40,778 nt of DNA from Acidobacteriota bacterium (GTDB lineage: Bacteria; Actinomycetota; Acidimicrobiia; Spongiisociales; UBA5794): assembly GCA_022562055.1 (NCBI GenBank), contig JADFQA010000029.1, positions 1 to 40,778 of the forward strand, in the 5' to 3' direction. Below are positions 18,072 through 26,817 of this stretch, one piece after another; the stretch's first letter is position 1; the number at the start of each line of letters is the position of its first letter. The translations under genes and the position numbers were made by a program. The notes under the pieces were generated by a model that searched no databases, was not told the origin of the DNA, and worked only from the letters and a program-made list of their open reading frames with translations.

Positions 18072-18443
18072 TTAGGTGTTCTCGAATCGGTCTCTGGAGA
18101 CAACCACGCGGAGATGCCTTCCCCTGGCGACCTCTTCATCTCCCATCATGACGGACACTGCAAGGTCGACCCAGTTGCCGTCGACACTGATCACTTCGGC
18201 GCGGGCGATGATCTCCGCCCCGACCGCTGAAGGGGACAAGTGGTCCAGCTCGATTCGCGTGCCAACGGTGGTGCGCCCCTCTTCGAGGCCATCACTAATC
18301 GCAGCACATGAGGCCTCTTCAACGAGCGCAACAACGCGAGGCGTGCCGAGAACAGGTACGTCGCCGCTGCCGAGATAGAGGGCCGTATCTGTGTCGGTCA
18401 CGATCGCTGTGATCTCAGCCCAGGAGCCGACAAGTTCGTCCAT
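18072..18443 (-). CDS. Hotdog-fold thioesterase (FlK-like)
   Basis: A 123-residue single hotdog domain. GTPRVVALVEEASCAAISDGLEEGRTTVGTRIELDHL (seen here as VALVEEASCAAI and TTVGTRIELDHLSPS) matches the fluoroacetyl-CoA thioesterase-like group, which hydrolyses acyl-CoA esters. The segments VGAEIIARAEVISVDGNWVD and VMMGDEEVARGRHLRVVV complete the sheet. Start ATG 18443 is chosen over ATG 18452 because TACATT stands 7 nt upstream. It is divergent from an enoyl-CoA hydratase-type gene, suggesting a CoA-ester role. Native substrate unknown. Confidence 0.8.
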   Translation of the reverse strand: MDELVGSWAEITAIVTDTDTALYLGSGDVPVLGTPRVVALVEEASCAAISDGLEEGRTTVGTRIELDHLSPSAVGAEIIARAEVISVDGNWVDLAVSVMMGDEEVARGRHLRVVVSRDRFENT

Positions 18444-18450
18444 AGGACCC

Positions 18451-18456
18451 AATGTA
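18451..18456 (-). promoter_or_regulatory. -10 box for leaderless thioesterase transcript
   Basis: TACATT on the minus strand, 7 nt before ATG 18443. It overlaps the alternative upstream ATG at 18452 of the divergent gene, which argues against that start. Confidence 0.5.
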
Positions 18457-18505
18457 CCAAACCCCGGACGTGCGGGTAGCGTACGGCCGTAGCCCTGGAG
18501 GAAAT

Positions 18506-19186
18506 TTGCACCTTGACCGTCAAGACAAAGTCTTCGTCCTCACCATGGATGACGGCGAAAACCGCATGAACGACACCTGGGTTGCTGACATCAACGCGGC
18601 CCTAGACACAGTCCAAAACACCCCTGGGCCAAAGGCACTGGTGACGACAGGCGCCGAAAAGTACTACTCCAACGGGCTTGACCTTGACTGGCTAATGGCC
18701 ACCGAGGGACTCAACGTCCGCGCGTTTGTCGCCAGTACCGAAAAGGTTCTGGCACGGCTACTCGGGTTCCCGGCGATCACTGTTGCCGCGCTCAACGGTC
18801 ACACATTTGCCGCGGGAGCGATGCTCGCGTTGACGCATGACCTTCGAATCATGCGCAGCGACCGCGGTTTCTTTTGCCTCCCAGAGGTCGATATCAAGAT
18901 TCCGTTCACTGACGGGATGAATGGCCTCGTGATGCAGCGTATGCCTGCAATGACGGCACATCGTGTGATGGTGACCGGAGCGCGGTTCGGCGGCGCCGAG
19001 TGCGTGTCCTTCGGCATCGTCGACGAAGCGGTGGCAGACGAGGACGTCCTCCCGCGTGCCATTGAGGTCGCAAGTCAGCTAGCTGATAAAGACCCTGACA
19101 CTCTGGGTCTCATCAAGCACCGCATGTACGCCGACACAATTGCGGCCCTTGAAAACTCCGCTGGGACCGCGCCTGCAGGGATGTGA
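18506..19186 (+). CDS. Enoyl-CoA hydratase/isomerase family protein
   Basis: A crotonase-fold CoA enzyme of about 226 residues. VFVLTMDDGENRMND at the N-terminus, TTGAEKYYSNGLDLDW (first oxyanion-hole segment) and LNGHTFAAGAMLAL (second) resemble delta3,delta2-enoyl-CoA isomerases. The two hydratase glutamates are not evident at GAML and PEVDIK, where only the glutamate in PEVD is visible, favouring an isomerase over a hydratase. TTG 18506 is preferred: GGAGG ends 4 nt before it and a TAGCGT -10 box sits at 18477-18482, downstream of the alternative ATG 18452. Divergent from the thioesterase; likely unsaturated fatty-acid beta-oxidation. Confidence 0.82.
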   Translation: MHLDRQDKVFVLTMDDGENRMNDTWVADINAALDTVQNTPGPKALVTTGAEKYYSNGLDLDWLMATEGLNVRAFVASTEKVLARLLGFPAITVAALNGHTFAAGAMLALTHDLRIMRSDRGFFCLPEVDIKIPFTDGMNGLVMQRMPAMTAHRVMVTGARFGGAECVSFGIVDEAVADEDVLPRAIEVASQLADKDPDTLGLIKHRMYADTIAALENSAGTAPAGM

Positions 19187-19221
19187 CTCCACTCGCCGTA
19201 GTGAGACTGCGCGGCCAACCA

Positions 19222-20823
19222 TCAGCCCGCGGACGGAATCGTAAGAACCGCGGTGGTGCCGGTTCCCGGACCGTCGCTGTAGAGGTTGAGTGATCCACCC
19301 ATGGCCTCGGCGAGACGCCGCGAAATGACAAGACCGAGACCCGTACCCGCTCGATCGCCCTGCGCGGGTCCCCGTTGAAACGGCTGAAAAAGCCCCACAA
19401 GCACGTCAGGGTCAATACCGCACCCCGAGTCGACAACTTCGACCCGAATCTGGCTAGAACCCACATCGATACTGACGAAAATCTTACCCTGATCGGTGAA
19501 CTTCACAGCGTTTGATAGGAGATTGATGAGGATCTGCCGGAGACGCATGGCGTGCGATCGAACAAGGGCGTCGGTCCCCGCGAATACGATCTCGACACCG
19601 TTGTCGGTGGCGCCCAAGCTGACGTTGTGAATGCTCTCATCGATCGCCTCCCCAAGGGAACACTCCACAAGATCACCGATCGCAAGCGATCCAGACTCCG
19701 CTTGCGCAACATCGAGCAGATCGTTGATCAATGCCAAAAGATGGTCTGCGTTCGCACGAATCGCTTCGGCATACTCAGAGCGATCCTCCGCTGAGGTCAG
19801 GCTATGATCTCTGAGCAGTTCGGCGTAGCCAATCATGGCGGTTAGCGGTGTGCGCAGCTCGTGACTCACCGCTGCCATGAACGCGGCGCGGGCGTCGAGG
19901 GTCCTACGCATTTCCTCCTCGTGGAGGACGCGCCCAATACACACCGTGGCTTGTGAGGCAAGCATCGACAAATGTGCCATTGCGGACGGCGATACACCAA
20001 CGCTGCGCCCCCCACCGAGCACACCCCCAATCAAGACACCGTCGCTGACAAACGGCACTACGAGCAATCTGTTGTATTCGCCCCATCCGAAGGACTTTGG
20101 AGTTGCGGTCGTGCCCACGGTAAGGCCAGCAAACTCCCTAAGCACAGAAAGAGCTTGCTCGGTCGAGACGGTCCTAGCTCCTTCGCTTCCTGGTTGGCGC
20201 CATGCAGCGCTGATCGGCTCACTGTTTGGGAGGACAACAACACATTGCACAATGTTGAGACCGAATCCCTGCCCAGCAAGGCGAGCCGCGTACTCGGCAA
20301 TGAGGACGGGATTGTTTAGACCCACCATCGCGACAACCGCGTGACCATCGGACAATTGACGCGGATCGGTTTCGAGTTTCAGAGTCATCCGGGAAATCAC
20401 GGTCTCTGCGAACGTTACAAACGGGGCGAGTTCGAGATCAGTGACAGGACATGTGAACTCGAAGTTCACGACAAATTCGCCAACCGGGACCACTACTTCA
20501 ACTTCGATCCCTTCGATGTCAGCAATGAGGTCTTCGTCAGAGTCTGGGTCGAGTATCACCTGGGCCTCGCCCGTGTTTAAAGCACGCCCGATGACACCTT
20601 TACCGAGAGGAATGCCATCGAGCGTCTCTGGATATCCAGCCTGAGCAACTAGCCAGAGTCGGTCGATCGCCTGGAAGTAGATGGACACAAAGAGATCGGG
20701 ACCGACGGCCTCGGATAGGGTCCCGAAGGCCGCATGCGCGGCGTCGACACCATCGCGCGACGCAGCCGATTCGGCGGCGCGATCGAGCGCCGCGACAAGG
20801 TCGTTGCCGGACAGAGACTCCAT
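19222..20823 (-). CDS. GAF-domain sensor histidine kinase
   Basis: A 533-residue soluble kinase with no membrane segment. Residues about 20-150 and 165-300 are two GAF-like sensor regions (for example IPLGKGVIGRALNTGEAQVI). The HisKA domain has the phosphorylated His321 in AVSHELRTPLTAMIGY. The ATP-binding domain has N-box LINLLSNAVKF (Asn438), G1 DSGCGI (465-470), an F-box-like FQPFQRG and G2 GTGLGL (493-498), all intact. No response regulator is adjacent, so it is an orphan here. The signal is unknown; GAF domains often bind small molecules, haem or cyclic nucleotides. Confidence 0.9.
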   Translation of the reverse strand: MESLSGNDLVAALDRAAESAASRDGVDAAHAAFGTLSEAVGPDLFVSIYFQAIDRLWLVAQAGYPETLDGIPLGKGVIGRALNTGEAQVILDPDSDEDLIADIEGIEVEVVVPVGEFVVNFEFTCPVTDLELAPFVTFAETVISRMTLKLETDPRQLSDGHAVVAMVGLNNPVLIAEYAARLAGQGFGLNIVQCVVVLPNSEPISAAWRQPGSEGARTVSTEQALSVLREFAGLTVGTTATPKSFGWGEYNRLLVVPFVSDGVLIGGVLGGGRSVGVSPSAMAHLSMLASQATVCIGRVLHEEEMRRTLDARAAFMAAVSHELRTPLTAMIGYAELLRDHSLTSAEDRSEYAEAIRANADHLLALINDLLDVAQAESGSLAIGDLVECSLGEAIDESIHNVSLGATDNGVEIVFAGTDALVRSHAMRLRQILINLLSNAVKFTDQGKIFVSIDVGSSQIRVEVVDSGCGIDPDVLVGLFQPFQRGPAQGDRAGTGLGLVISRRLAEAMGGSLNLYSDGPGTGTTAVLTIPSAG

Positions 20824-20927
20824 AAAGGATATGTCGGCATTTGTACCACTTTTCTTGATCGCAGCGAACGCACCGACGACCCGTAACCGCTAACCGCGCA
20901 TCGTAACTTGGGTAATACACTGTGGAA

Positions 20928-21362
20928 ATGATCCATATCACCGAGATCGTCGAAGTCGACGACGCAGTAGTCAAAGCGTTCGAACGGCTCGTGCCGCAAC
21001 TTTCCAAGACAAGCCCACCCCCAGACGCCGATGCACTGGCGGACATCGCTGGAAACCCCAACAGCCTCTTGCTCGTCGCCAAAGACAGCGACACCGGCAC
21101 CATCGTCGGGTCGCTGACGCTGGCGTTCTATCGCATACCGACCGGGCTTCAAGCCCGCATTGAAGATGTAATCGTTGACTCAGAATCTCGGGGCCAGGGC
21201 ATCGGGGCGTTGTTGACCGAGACAGCAGTTGAGAAAGCTCGTACCGCGGGCGCAAAGGCAGTGGGACTCACATCCAGGCCTGCACGCGAGGCCGCTAACC
21301 GGCTGTACACAAGTCTGGGGTTCGAGCGGCGCGACACGAACGTGTACACGTTCACGCTGTAG
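20928..21362 (+). CDS. GNAT family N-acetyltransferase
   Basis: A 144-residue acetyl-CoA-dependent acyltransferase. The pyrophosphate-binding motif A reads IEDVIVDSESRGQGIGALLTE (quoted in part: SESRGQGIGALL); motif B is AANRLYTSLGFERRDTNVY. Short length and single domain are typical. TACACT six nt before ATG 20928 indicates a leaderless transcript; the GTG two codons upstream would directly abut the -10 box. Substrate unknown. Divergent from the histidine kinase with about 100 bp between them. Confidence 0.87.
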   Translation: MIHITEIVEVDDAVVKAFERLVPQLSKTSPPPDADALADIAGNPNSLLLVAKDSDTGTIVGSLTLAFYRIPTGLQARIEDVIVDSESRGQGIGALLTETAVEKARTAGAKAVGLTSRPAREAANRLYTSLGFERRDTNVYTFTL

Positions 21363-21400
21363 CCGCCGCCGAAACTTAGGGGGCATGCCACAATATCCGT

Positions 21401-22396
21401 GTGGCCAGTTCAGAAACCCATGTCGAAACCCCCGACCGACCTGTACGTATTTCATCGCCTGACAAGGTGATGTTCCCGGATCAGGGGTGGACGAAGCTCG
21501 ACCTCGCCAAACATTTCGTGACCTGCGGGGAGGGGGCACTCCGCGGTGTGTACAACCGGCCTGTGATGCTGAAACGGTGGAACCACGGGGTCGGTGAAAA
21601 ACCCATCTTCGTGAAGCGCCCCAAGGGAGCTCGCACGCTCGTCGACGTGGACTTTCCGGCGTCGTCGCCAGGGAAGATGTTTGTCCCGCTCGACGTCGCG
21701 GACGTCATATGGATGGCCCAACAAAACTGTGTGGATCTCAACCCATGGGCTAGTCGCGCTGACGATCTGAGTCATGCTGACGAGCTTCGACTCGATCTCG
21801 ACCCAACGCCTGACTTCGGCTTCTCGCATGTAAAGGAAGTGGCCGCCGGTGTGCGGTTGCTACTCGACGAGATGGGGATGACGTCGTGGCCGAAAACTTC
21901 GGGCAACCGCGGAATACATGTCTATGTGCGCCTCAAACCGCAATGGGATCCGTACGAGGTCAGGCGTGCGGCGTTGGCCATCGGTCGCGAACTCGAACGC
22001 CGTATGGATCTCGCAACAACGGCCTGGTGGAAAGAAGAACGGACGGGAATCTTCATCGACTATAACCAGAACGCCTGGGGCAAGACGGTCGCGTCCGCCT
22101 ATAGCGTGAGGCACACCGGTTGGGTATCGACGCCGTTCGCATGGGATGAGCTCGCATCTATCGAGCCCGACCAATTTCCGATGGAGGGGTTCCGTGACCG
22201 TCTCGACGATGTTGGCGACCTCACAGATGGGATCGATGAGGCGGAATGTGATCTCACACCCGCGCTAGCAATGGTCGAAGCCGACGAGGAGAACGGTCTT
22301 GGTGATGCCCCGTGGCCACCGCATTACCCGAAGATGCCAGGCGAGCCGCCAAGGGTTGCACCGTCAAAGAGACGCGTGCCAGACCCCGAAACGTAA
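21401..22396 (+). CDS. LigD-type polymerase/primase domain protein
   Basis: A 331-residue free-standing POL domain of the archaeo-eukaryotic primase superfamily, as in bacterial non-homologous end joining. Catalytic metal ligands are Asp132 and Asp134 in LRLDLDP and Asp220 in IFIDYNQN; the nucleotide-binding TSGNRGIHVYV is at about 166-176. The N-terminal SSPDKVMFPDQGWTKLDLA is typical. No ligase or nuclease domain is fused. GTG 21401 is the start. A LigC-like ligase is encoded about 13 kb downstream, but no Ku gene lies in the window. It should fill gaps with ribo- or deoxynucleotides at break ends. Confidence 0.9.
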   Translation: MASSETHVETPDRPVRISSPDKVMFPDQGWTKLDLAKHFVTCGEGALRGVYNRPVMLKRWNHGVGEKPIFVKRPKGARTLVDVDFPASSPGKMFVPLDVADVIWMAQQNCVDLNPWASRADDLSHADELRLDLDPTPDFGFSHVKEVAAGVRLLLDEMGMTSWPKTSGNRGIHVYVRLKPQWDPYEVRRAALAIGRELERRMDLATTAWWKEERTGIFIDYNQNAWGKTVASAYSVRHTGWVSTPFAWDELASIEPDQFPMEGFRDRLDDVGDLTDGIDEAECDLTPALAMVEADEENGLGDAPWPPHYPKMPGEPPRVAPSKRRVPDPET

Positions 22397-22432
22397 GCGC
22401 GTCGCGGAGGATTGGCTGGCTAGGGTGAGCGC

Positions 22433-22810
22433 ATGACTGGTATTGCTCGTTTCGCATTGGTTGCTCTCGACACCGCCGACCCGGAAAGGCTGGCGAATTT
22501 CTATTCGGTGATTACCGGGTGGGAGGTGGATCCCAGGAGCGCTGGACAATGGTGGCAACTAGACAACGGGTCTGGTGCGACCATTGCGTTCCAGCTCGCA
22601 CCCAATCACCAACCGCCGGTGTGGCCGGGTGATGAACATCCCCAGCAGGCCCACCTCGACTTCGATGTACCCGATCTCGATGTTGGCGAAGAACAGGTGC
22701 TTGCGATCGGGGCGACGAAGGCCGAATCACAACCCGGTGAAACGTTCAGGGTGTTCCTCGACCCGGTCGGCCACCCGTTCTGTCTGGTGCTCAACACAGA
22801 GATGGCATGA
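22433..22810 (+). CDS. VOC (glyoxalase-like) family protein
   Basis: A 125-residue protein with two beta-alpha-beta-beta-beta units. ARFALVALDTADPERLANFY opens the first and HLDFDVPDLDVGEEQVLAIGA the second; FLDPVGHPFCLVL is the usual ending. The first-unit metal histidine is replaced (ALVALD), so it may be non-catalytic or a binding protein such as a resistance or bleomycin-type VOC. TAGGGT six nt before ATG 22433 supports a leaderless start. Function not assignable. Confidence 0.82.
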   Translation: MTGIARFALVALDTADPERLANFYSVITGWEVDPRSAGQWWQLDNGSGATIAFQLAPNHQPPVWPGDEHPQQAHLDFDVPDLDVGEEQVLAIGATKAESQPGETFRVFLDPVGHPFCLVLNTEMA

Positions 22811-22838
22811 GCCGAGGTCTGTAGACCGCGGCGCTACA

Positions 22839-23306
22839 TCACGAATCGGTGGCTAACCGAGCGCGAATCTGGGTTTCGTATCCGTCCATGATCAAGCCAA
22901 GAACTGACTTGCGGCCCATCGCCACGACGGCCGCCTTGCCAATCGGACCGAGTTTGGTGGCTCCGTCGAACCGCATCGACAGGTGTACGCCATCGGCCAG
23001 TTCTTCGACCGACCACGTGCCTACGACACGCTCGAAGATCGCCCGAAAGGCAGATGGATAACTCGCCACGTCGACCGTCATCCGCATCCTTTTCCCCGGT
23101 TCCCATAGCGTGCAGGCCTCGTTCCACTCGCGCCCCTTGGTGTCAATGCAGTGGCGCACCATGCCGAGACCGTCCCCGGATGTGATCTCAGTGTGTCTCA
23201 GGGTATCGACGACTCGGTGGTACCCACCGGCGTCCGAAACAACTTCCCACACGATGTCGATCGGGGCGTTGAAAACTCGTGTTGTCTCGATGGTGAAATC
23301 CGCCAC
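22839..23306 (-). CDS. SRPBCC family protein
   Basis: A 155-residue START/Bet v1-type helix-grip protein. The N-terminal FTIETTRVFNAPIDIVWEVV and the long C-terminal helix around GKAAVVAMGRKSVLGLIMDG mark the fold, which forms a cavity for a hydrophobic ligand. The GTG start at 23306 follows the upstream stop by 2 nt, so it is co-translated with the membrane protein gene. The pairing suggests handling of a membrane-derived or hydrophobic compound; no substrate can be named. Confidence 0.82.
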   Translation of the reverse strand: MADFTIETTRVFNAPIDIVWEVVSDAGGYHRVVDTLRHTEITSGDGLGMVRHCIDTKGREWNEACTLWEPGKRMRMTVDVASYPSAFRAIFERVVGTWSVEELADGVHLSMRFDGATKLGPIGKAAVVAMGRKSVLGLIMDGYETQIRARLATDS

Positions 23307-23308
23307 GG

Positions 23309-23735
23309 TTACACCGCCTCCGCAGGGAGTTGCTTGAGGCCGATGGTCTGGACGACAGCGAATGCGGCAACCATGACAGTGATGGCTGCGAGAGCAACGT
23401 TGCCCGAGGGTGTTAGAACGTCCGTGAACCCAATCAGTTCGACACTAGCCAGCACCCATACGATGTCTCCGGCAACGGCAAGCTTGCCGCCGCGTTTCAA
23501 CCATATCGCCGATCGAGCCCAGATCCTGAGGTCGATTGCAAACCCGACTAGGCCGACCTCCCACACCGACGAGTACCCACATGTTGAGTCCGAGCCACTC
23601 ATCGAGGGCAGGGGCGCCTAGGGCGAGACCGGCTCCACTGATACCCGAGACGGTGGCGTTTACGAGCATTGCTTTGCTCAGCAGCCCGCGTCTGGGTGTC
23701 GCCATTTCATGAAGTGTTGTGTCTAGGGCTGTCAT
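23309..23735 (-). pseudogene. Four-helix membrane protein with one frameshift
   Basis: Starts at ATG 23735 with RBS GAAGGAG. Residues from MTALDTTLHEM through LNMWVLVGV read in one frame, then continue in another with WEVGLVGFAIDLRIWARSAI and further hydrophobic segments to TAA at 23309. One extra base near 23561-23575 explains the switch. Restored length is about 141 residues with four hydrophobic helices, resembling small DoxX-like or unknown membrane proteins. The partner SRPBCC gene is intact, so a base error is as likely as decay. Divergent XRE regulator upstream may control it. Confidence 0.65.
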
Positions 23736-23862
23736 CGGTTACTCCTTCGTTCGCCCGTCCCCGTAAGTATCCGCAGGTTGACGAGGCGATTCAATTACCT
23801 GCCACGTCATAGACTTCGCACAGGGTGGCGGGTACGGTGAGGCCAACGACCGGGAGCTCATC

Positions 23863-24666
23863 ATGACCACCACCCAGGAGACGTCTGGTGCCGCGCTGAA
23901 GCGGTGGCGCATGTTGCGGCGATTGAGCCAGCTCGACCTTTCGGTTTCAGCGGACGTTTCGCAGCGTCATTTGAGCTTTCTTGAGACCGGTCGGGCAAAA
24001 CCCAGCAGGGAAATGATCATCCATCTGGCAACGGTGCTCGATGTGCCGTTGCGCGACCGCAACACCTGGCTCCATGCGGCCGGGTACGCCGCGGTGTACT
24101 CCCAACACGGCTTGGAGGAGCCCGCCATGGACCAGGTGCGGCATGCGCTGGAGTTGATTCTCGAGGCCCACGCCCCCTTCCCTGCATACGTCGTCGACCG
24201 GGCATGGACCTTGGTGATGATCAACCAGCCCGCCGCTGCGCTCACGTCGATGATGGTATCTCCCGAGGATGCACCGTTGTTTGGCGGCAACATTATGCGG
24301 CTCCTTTTACACCCGAAGGGTGTCCGAGAATTTGTCGTCAACTGGGAAAGCGCCGCGGCGGCGCTGCTGCGTCGGTTGGAACGCGAGGTCGCCGAACGCC
24401 CCGGCGATAAGGTGCTTGTTGATCTCCTCTCCGAAGTCACTGCCTATCCGGACGTCAGCGGTTTGTTGTCCCGAGCCGAGGTACCAACCGGCGCCGACCT
24501 ACTGGTCCCGTTGCACATGGATACACCCATGGGAGAAATGCGGTTCTTGACGACCATTGCAACGATCGGTGCGCCGTTCGACGTCACCCTCGAAGAACTG
24601 CGCCTAGAGACTCTGCTCCCCGCAGACGCCGCAACCGAGACGCTGTTGCGAAAGTTCGCCAAGTGA
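23863..24666 (+). CDS. XRE family regulator with MmyB-type ligand domain
   Basis: A 267-residue transcription factor. An N-terminal helix-turn-helix (about residues 10-66) contains LKRWRMLRRLSQLDLSVSAD and RHLSFLETGRAKPSR. The C-terminal domain has DRAWTLVMINQPAAALTSMM and FVVNWESAAAALLRRLEREV, as in MmyB-type PAS-like domains that bind fatty-acid-like ligands. RBS GGGAGC precedes ATG 23863. Divergent from the membrane protein and SRPBCC pair, which it probably regulates. Confidence 0.9.
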   Translation: MTTTQETSGAALKRWRMLRRLSQLDLSVSADVSQRHLSFLETGRAKPSREMIIHLATVLDVPLRDRNTWLHAAGYAAVYSQHGLEEPAMDQVRHALELILEAHAPFPAYVVDRAWTLVMINQPAAALTSMMVSPEDAPLFGGNIMRLLLHPKGVREFVVNWESAAAALLRRLEREVAERPGDKVLVDLLSEVTAYPDVSGLLSRAEVPTGADLLVPLHMDTPMGEMRFLTTIATIGAPFDVTLEELRLETLLPADAATETLLRKFAK

Positions 24667-24716
24667 CCCGCTCGACGTGCGGGGCAACGAAACGGCCTCG
24701 TCGTCAGCCGACACTG

Positions 24717-25232
24717 TCAGTCAGTTCTCTTGACTTGTTGCAGGTTCTCTCTGATGTCGGTGAGGTGGTGTTCCGATTCGTGGATCGCCTGGAGGCCCAT
24801 CCAGAGCAACGTTCGGGGTTGCGGATTTGGTGATCCGTACTGCACCGATCGTGACAACAGCTCCGGTTCGATTGCATCGAACAGTCGGACAAACATCGAC
24901 GTCGCAGCGCCCAACTCGGCAGCGACGGCCGCCGGCGTGTCGTCGGAGTACAGGCCAAGATCGATCCGTTCGTCTCGATACAGCGGTTTGAACCCTGGAT
25001 CATCTTCGACGAGACCAATGACGAGCCTGTCGCGCAGGGTCAGCAGCACATCACGGACGTGTGCGCCGTACTCCAACATTGACCAGCGCTGTTCAGACGG
25101 CCGTACAAGACAAACCTTCGGCTCATCGGTCAGCAGCGCAGCGATAGATTCGACCGCGGTCGTCACCCGCGGCCCGACGTCATCCCGACCGACCACCTCG
25201 AAATCGAATCCGCAAACGTCGCATATATCCAT
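24717..25232 (-). CDS. DinB-like four-helix protein with N-terminal CxxC
   Basis: A 171-residue protein. The first residues MDICDVCGFDFE contain a CxxC pair that looks like half of a zinc knuckle. The body follows the DinB/YfiT-like fold: RWSMLEYGAHVRDVLLTLRD, then a second bundle and HESEHHLTDIRENL, whose histidines fit the metal triad (His in GAHVRD and in SEHHLTD). These proteins are often thiol transferases or maleylpyruvate isomerase-like. TAGTCT seven nt before ATG 25232 supports a leaderless start; the longer open frame upstream is not coding. Confidence 0.8.
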   Translation of the reverse strand: MDICDVCGFDFEVVGRDDVGPRVTTAVESIAALLTDEPKVCLVRPSEQRWSMLEYGAHVRDVLLTLRDRLVIGLVEDDPGFKPLYRDERIDLGLYSDDTPAAVAAELGAATSMFVRLFDAIEPELLSRSVQYGSPNPQPRTLLWMGLQAIHESEHHLTDIRENLQQVKRTD

Positions 25233-25351
25233 GACCACGAGACTACTGGAAGCCGACACTTCACAAATGTCGTGGCAACCGGGGTCAGCGGGCAGCAGGG
25301 CGGTGCCAGGGGAGCCGCCGGTTGCGACCAATTGTGCAGCCCGACGACGGC

Positions 25352-26743
25352 TCAGGACGGTGGGATGTTTTGGTTGTGACGGAACACGTTTGTTGGGTCC
25401 ATCCGATGCTTCAAGGCGACCAGCCTCAAGTATCTGTCGTCGCCGTAGGCAGCACGGACAGCGTCGATGCCTTGGTCGGCGAGGAAGTTCACGTAACCGC
25501 CACCTGAGCTGTGTGGTTCGATTTCCGCCATTGCTTGACGTGTCCAGTCGCGGTGGAGCCCGTCCTCGGAGGGGTCGATCCAATGTACTGCATAGTTGAC
25601 GAGAAACCGCGCTTCGCGATTGGGGAAACATCCGATGTCTCTGTTACGTGCCACGGCCCCGCCGAGTTGGAAGAATCCGAGGAGGCTGTGCGGTGAGGAG
25701 ATAGTCTGGAGATGCCGGTGAAAGGTATCGATCACGTCGTCTGAGAGTTCCCGAATTGGCGTGGACTTCCAGTAATAGCGGTGCCCAACGGGGTTCGCTC
25801 CTTCGAGTACCGCCTGGTGTTCGATCATCGGTTTCGGTTGGATCGTGTCGACTATGGGCGTGCCGAGGGTCCGGAACGGGGCAACGACCGCTTCGGCCGC
25901 ATCCGGGTCGCCCATGTATACGACACCAATCATCACCACCGGCTTGCCAAGGACCTCTTCCGGCATCCATGGGACCTCTGGGGCGCTTCTCAGGAACACG
26001 ATTGTGGTGATTTCATCCGGTACATGAGCGACGACCGACCGGTAGCGACGCAGAACGTCGGCCGCGTGGGTGCCGTCGTAGACGGCGAACCCCGCCAGGA
26101 CTTTGTCGGGGAGTGGGTGGGTTGCGAACTCGAACGACGTGACAATTCCGAAATTGCCGCCACCACCGCGCAGACCCCACATCAGTTCAGGGTCAGAGGC
26201 TTCGTCGACATGAAGGATTTCGCCAGCGGCCGTGACCATCGTGACGCCGGTGAGGTTGTCGCTTGTGAGGCCGTGTTTGCGAGAGGTCCAACCGATGCCA
26301 CCCCCAAGGGTCAGACCGCCGACGCCAGTGTCGTGATCGATTCCCGCTGGGACGAGGCGGCCGAACGGGAGCGTGCCCCGATCAAGATTTCCGAGTTTCG
26401 CCCCGCCCTGCACCAATGCTGTGCTCTTGTCCGGAGATAGGGTCACGTCTGACATTTGCGACAGGTCTATGACCAGGCCTGCCTCGACGATTGCGCTCCC
26501 GGCGACGTGATGACCGCCTCCCCGAACCGAAAGCGGTGTACCGCTGGCCACCGCATATCTGACGGCGGTGGCGACGTCGTCGGTATCCACGCAAGTAGCA
26601 ATGAGTGCGGGTCGCCTGTCGATCTGGCCGTTCCATATCTGTCTCGCCTCGTCGTAAGCCAGCGAGCCGGGTACATGGATCGTGCCCTTGAAGGCGTCTT
26701 CTGGAAACAGCGGGATTGGCGTGTGCGTCATAGTGGTCACCAT
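25352..26743 (-). CDS. FAD-binding oxidoreductase, berberine-bridge type
   Basis: A 463-residue flavoenzyme with an N-terminal FAD_binding_4 domain: VRGGGHHVAGSAIVEAGLVI, with a histidine in GGGHH placed to attach FAD covalently, and DHDTGVGGLTLGGGIGW. The second attachment cysteine of bicovalent members is absent from this loop, so it is probably monocovalent. A C-terminal BBE motif YGDDRYLRLVALKHRMDPTN is intact. Such enzymes oxidise sugars, alcohols or alkaloid-like compounds with O2. ATG 26743 or 26731 is the start. Divergent from HxlR, its likely regulator. Confidence 0.9.
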   Translation of the reverse strand: MVTTMTHTPIPLFPEDAFKGTIHVPGSLAYDEARQIWNGQIDRRPALIATCVDTDDVATAVRYAVASGTPLSVRGGGHHVAGSAIVEAGLVIDLSQMSDVTLSPDKSTALVQGGAKLGNLDRGTLPFGRLVPAGIDHDTGVGGLTLGGGIGWTSRKHGLTSDNLTGVTMVTAAGEILHVDEASDPELMWGLRGGGGNFGIVTSFEFATHPLPDKVLAGFAVYDGTHAADVLRRYRSVVAHVPDEITTIVFLRSAPEVPWMPEEVLGKPVVMIGVVYMGDPDAAEAVVAPFRTLGTPIVDTIQPKPMIEHQAVLEGANPVGHRYYWKSTPIRELSDDVIDTFHRHLQTISSPHSLLGFFQLGGAVARNRDIGCFPNREARFLVNYAVHWIDPSEDGLHRDWTRQAMAEIEPHSSGGGYVNFLADQGIDAVRAAYGDDRYLRLVALKHRMDPTNVFRHNQNIPPS

Positions 26744-26817
26744 ATGTGGTCGCGACCGACAATAGAAGTTCGAAATTCGAACACGCTTTTTGTGGCGGTC
26801 GTGCGATACTGGCCCGC

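Noticed and set aside
24730-25599. Long plus-strand open frame of 289 codons
   Set aside because: Antisense to the DinB and flavin oxidase genes; Ser/Arg-rich low-complexity product without motifs or RBS.
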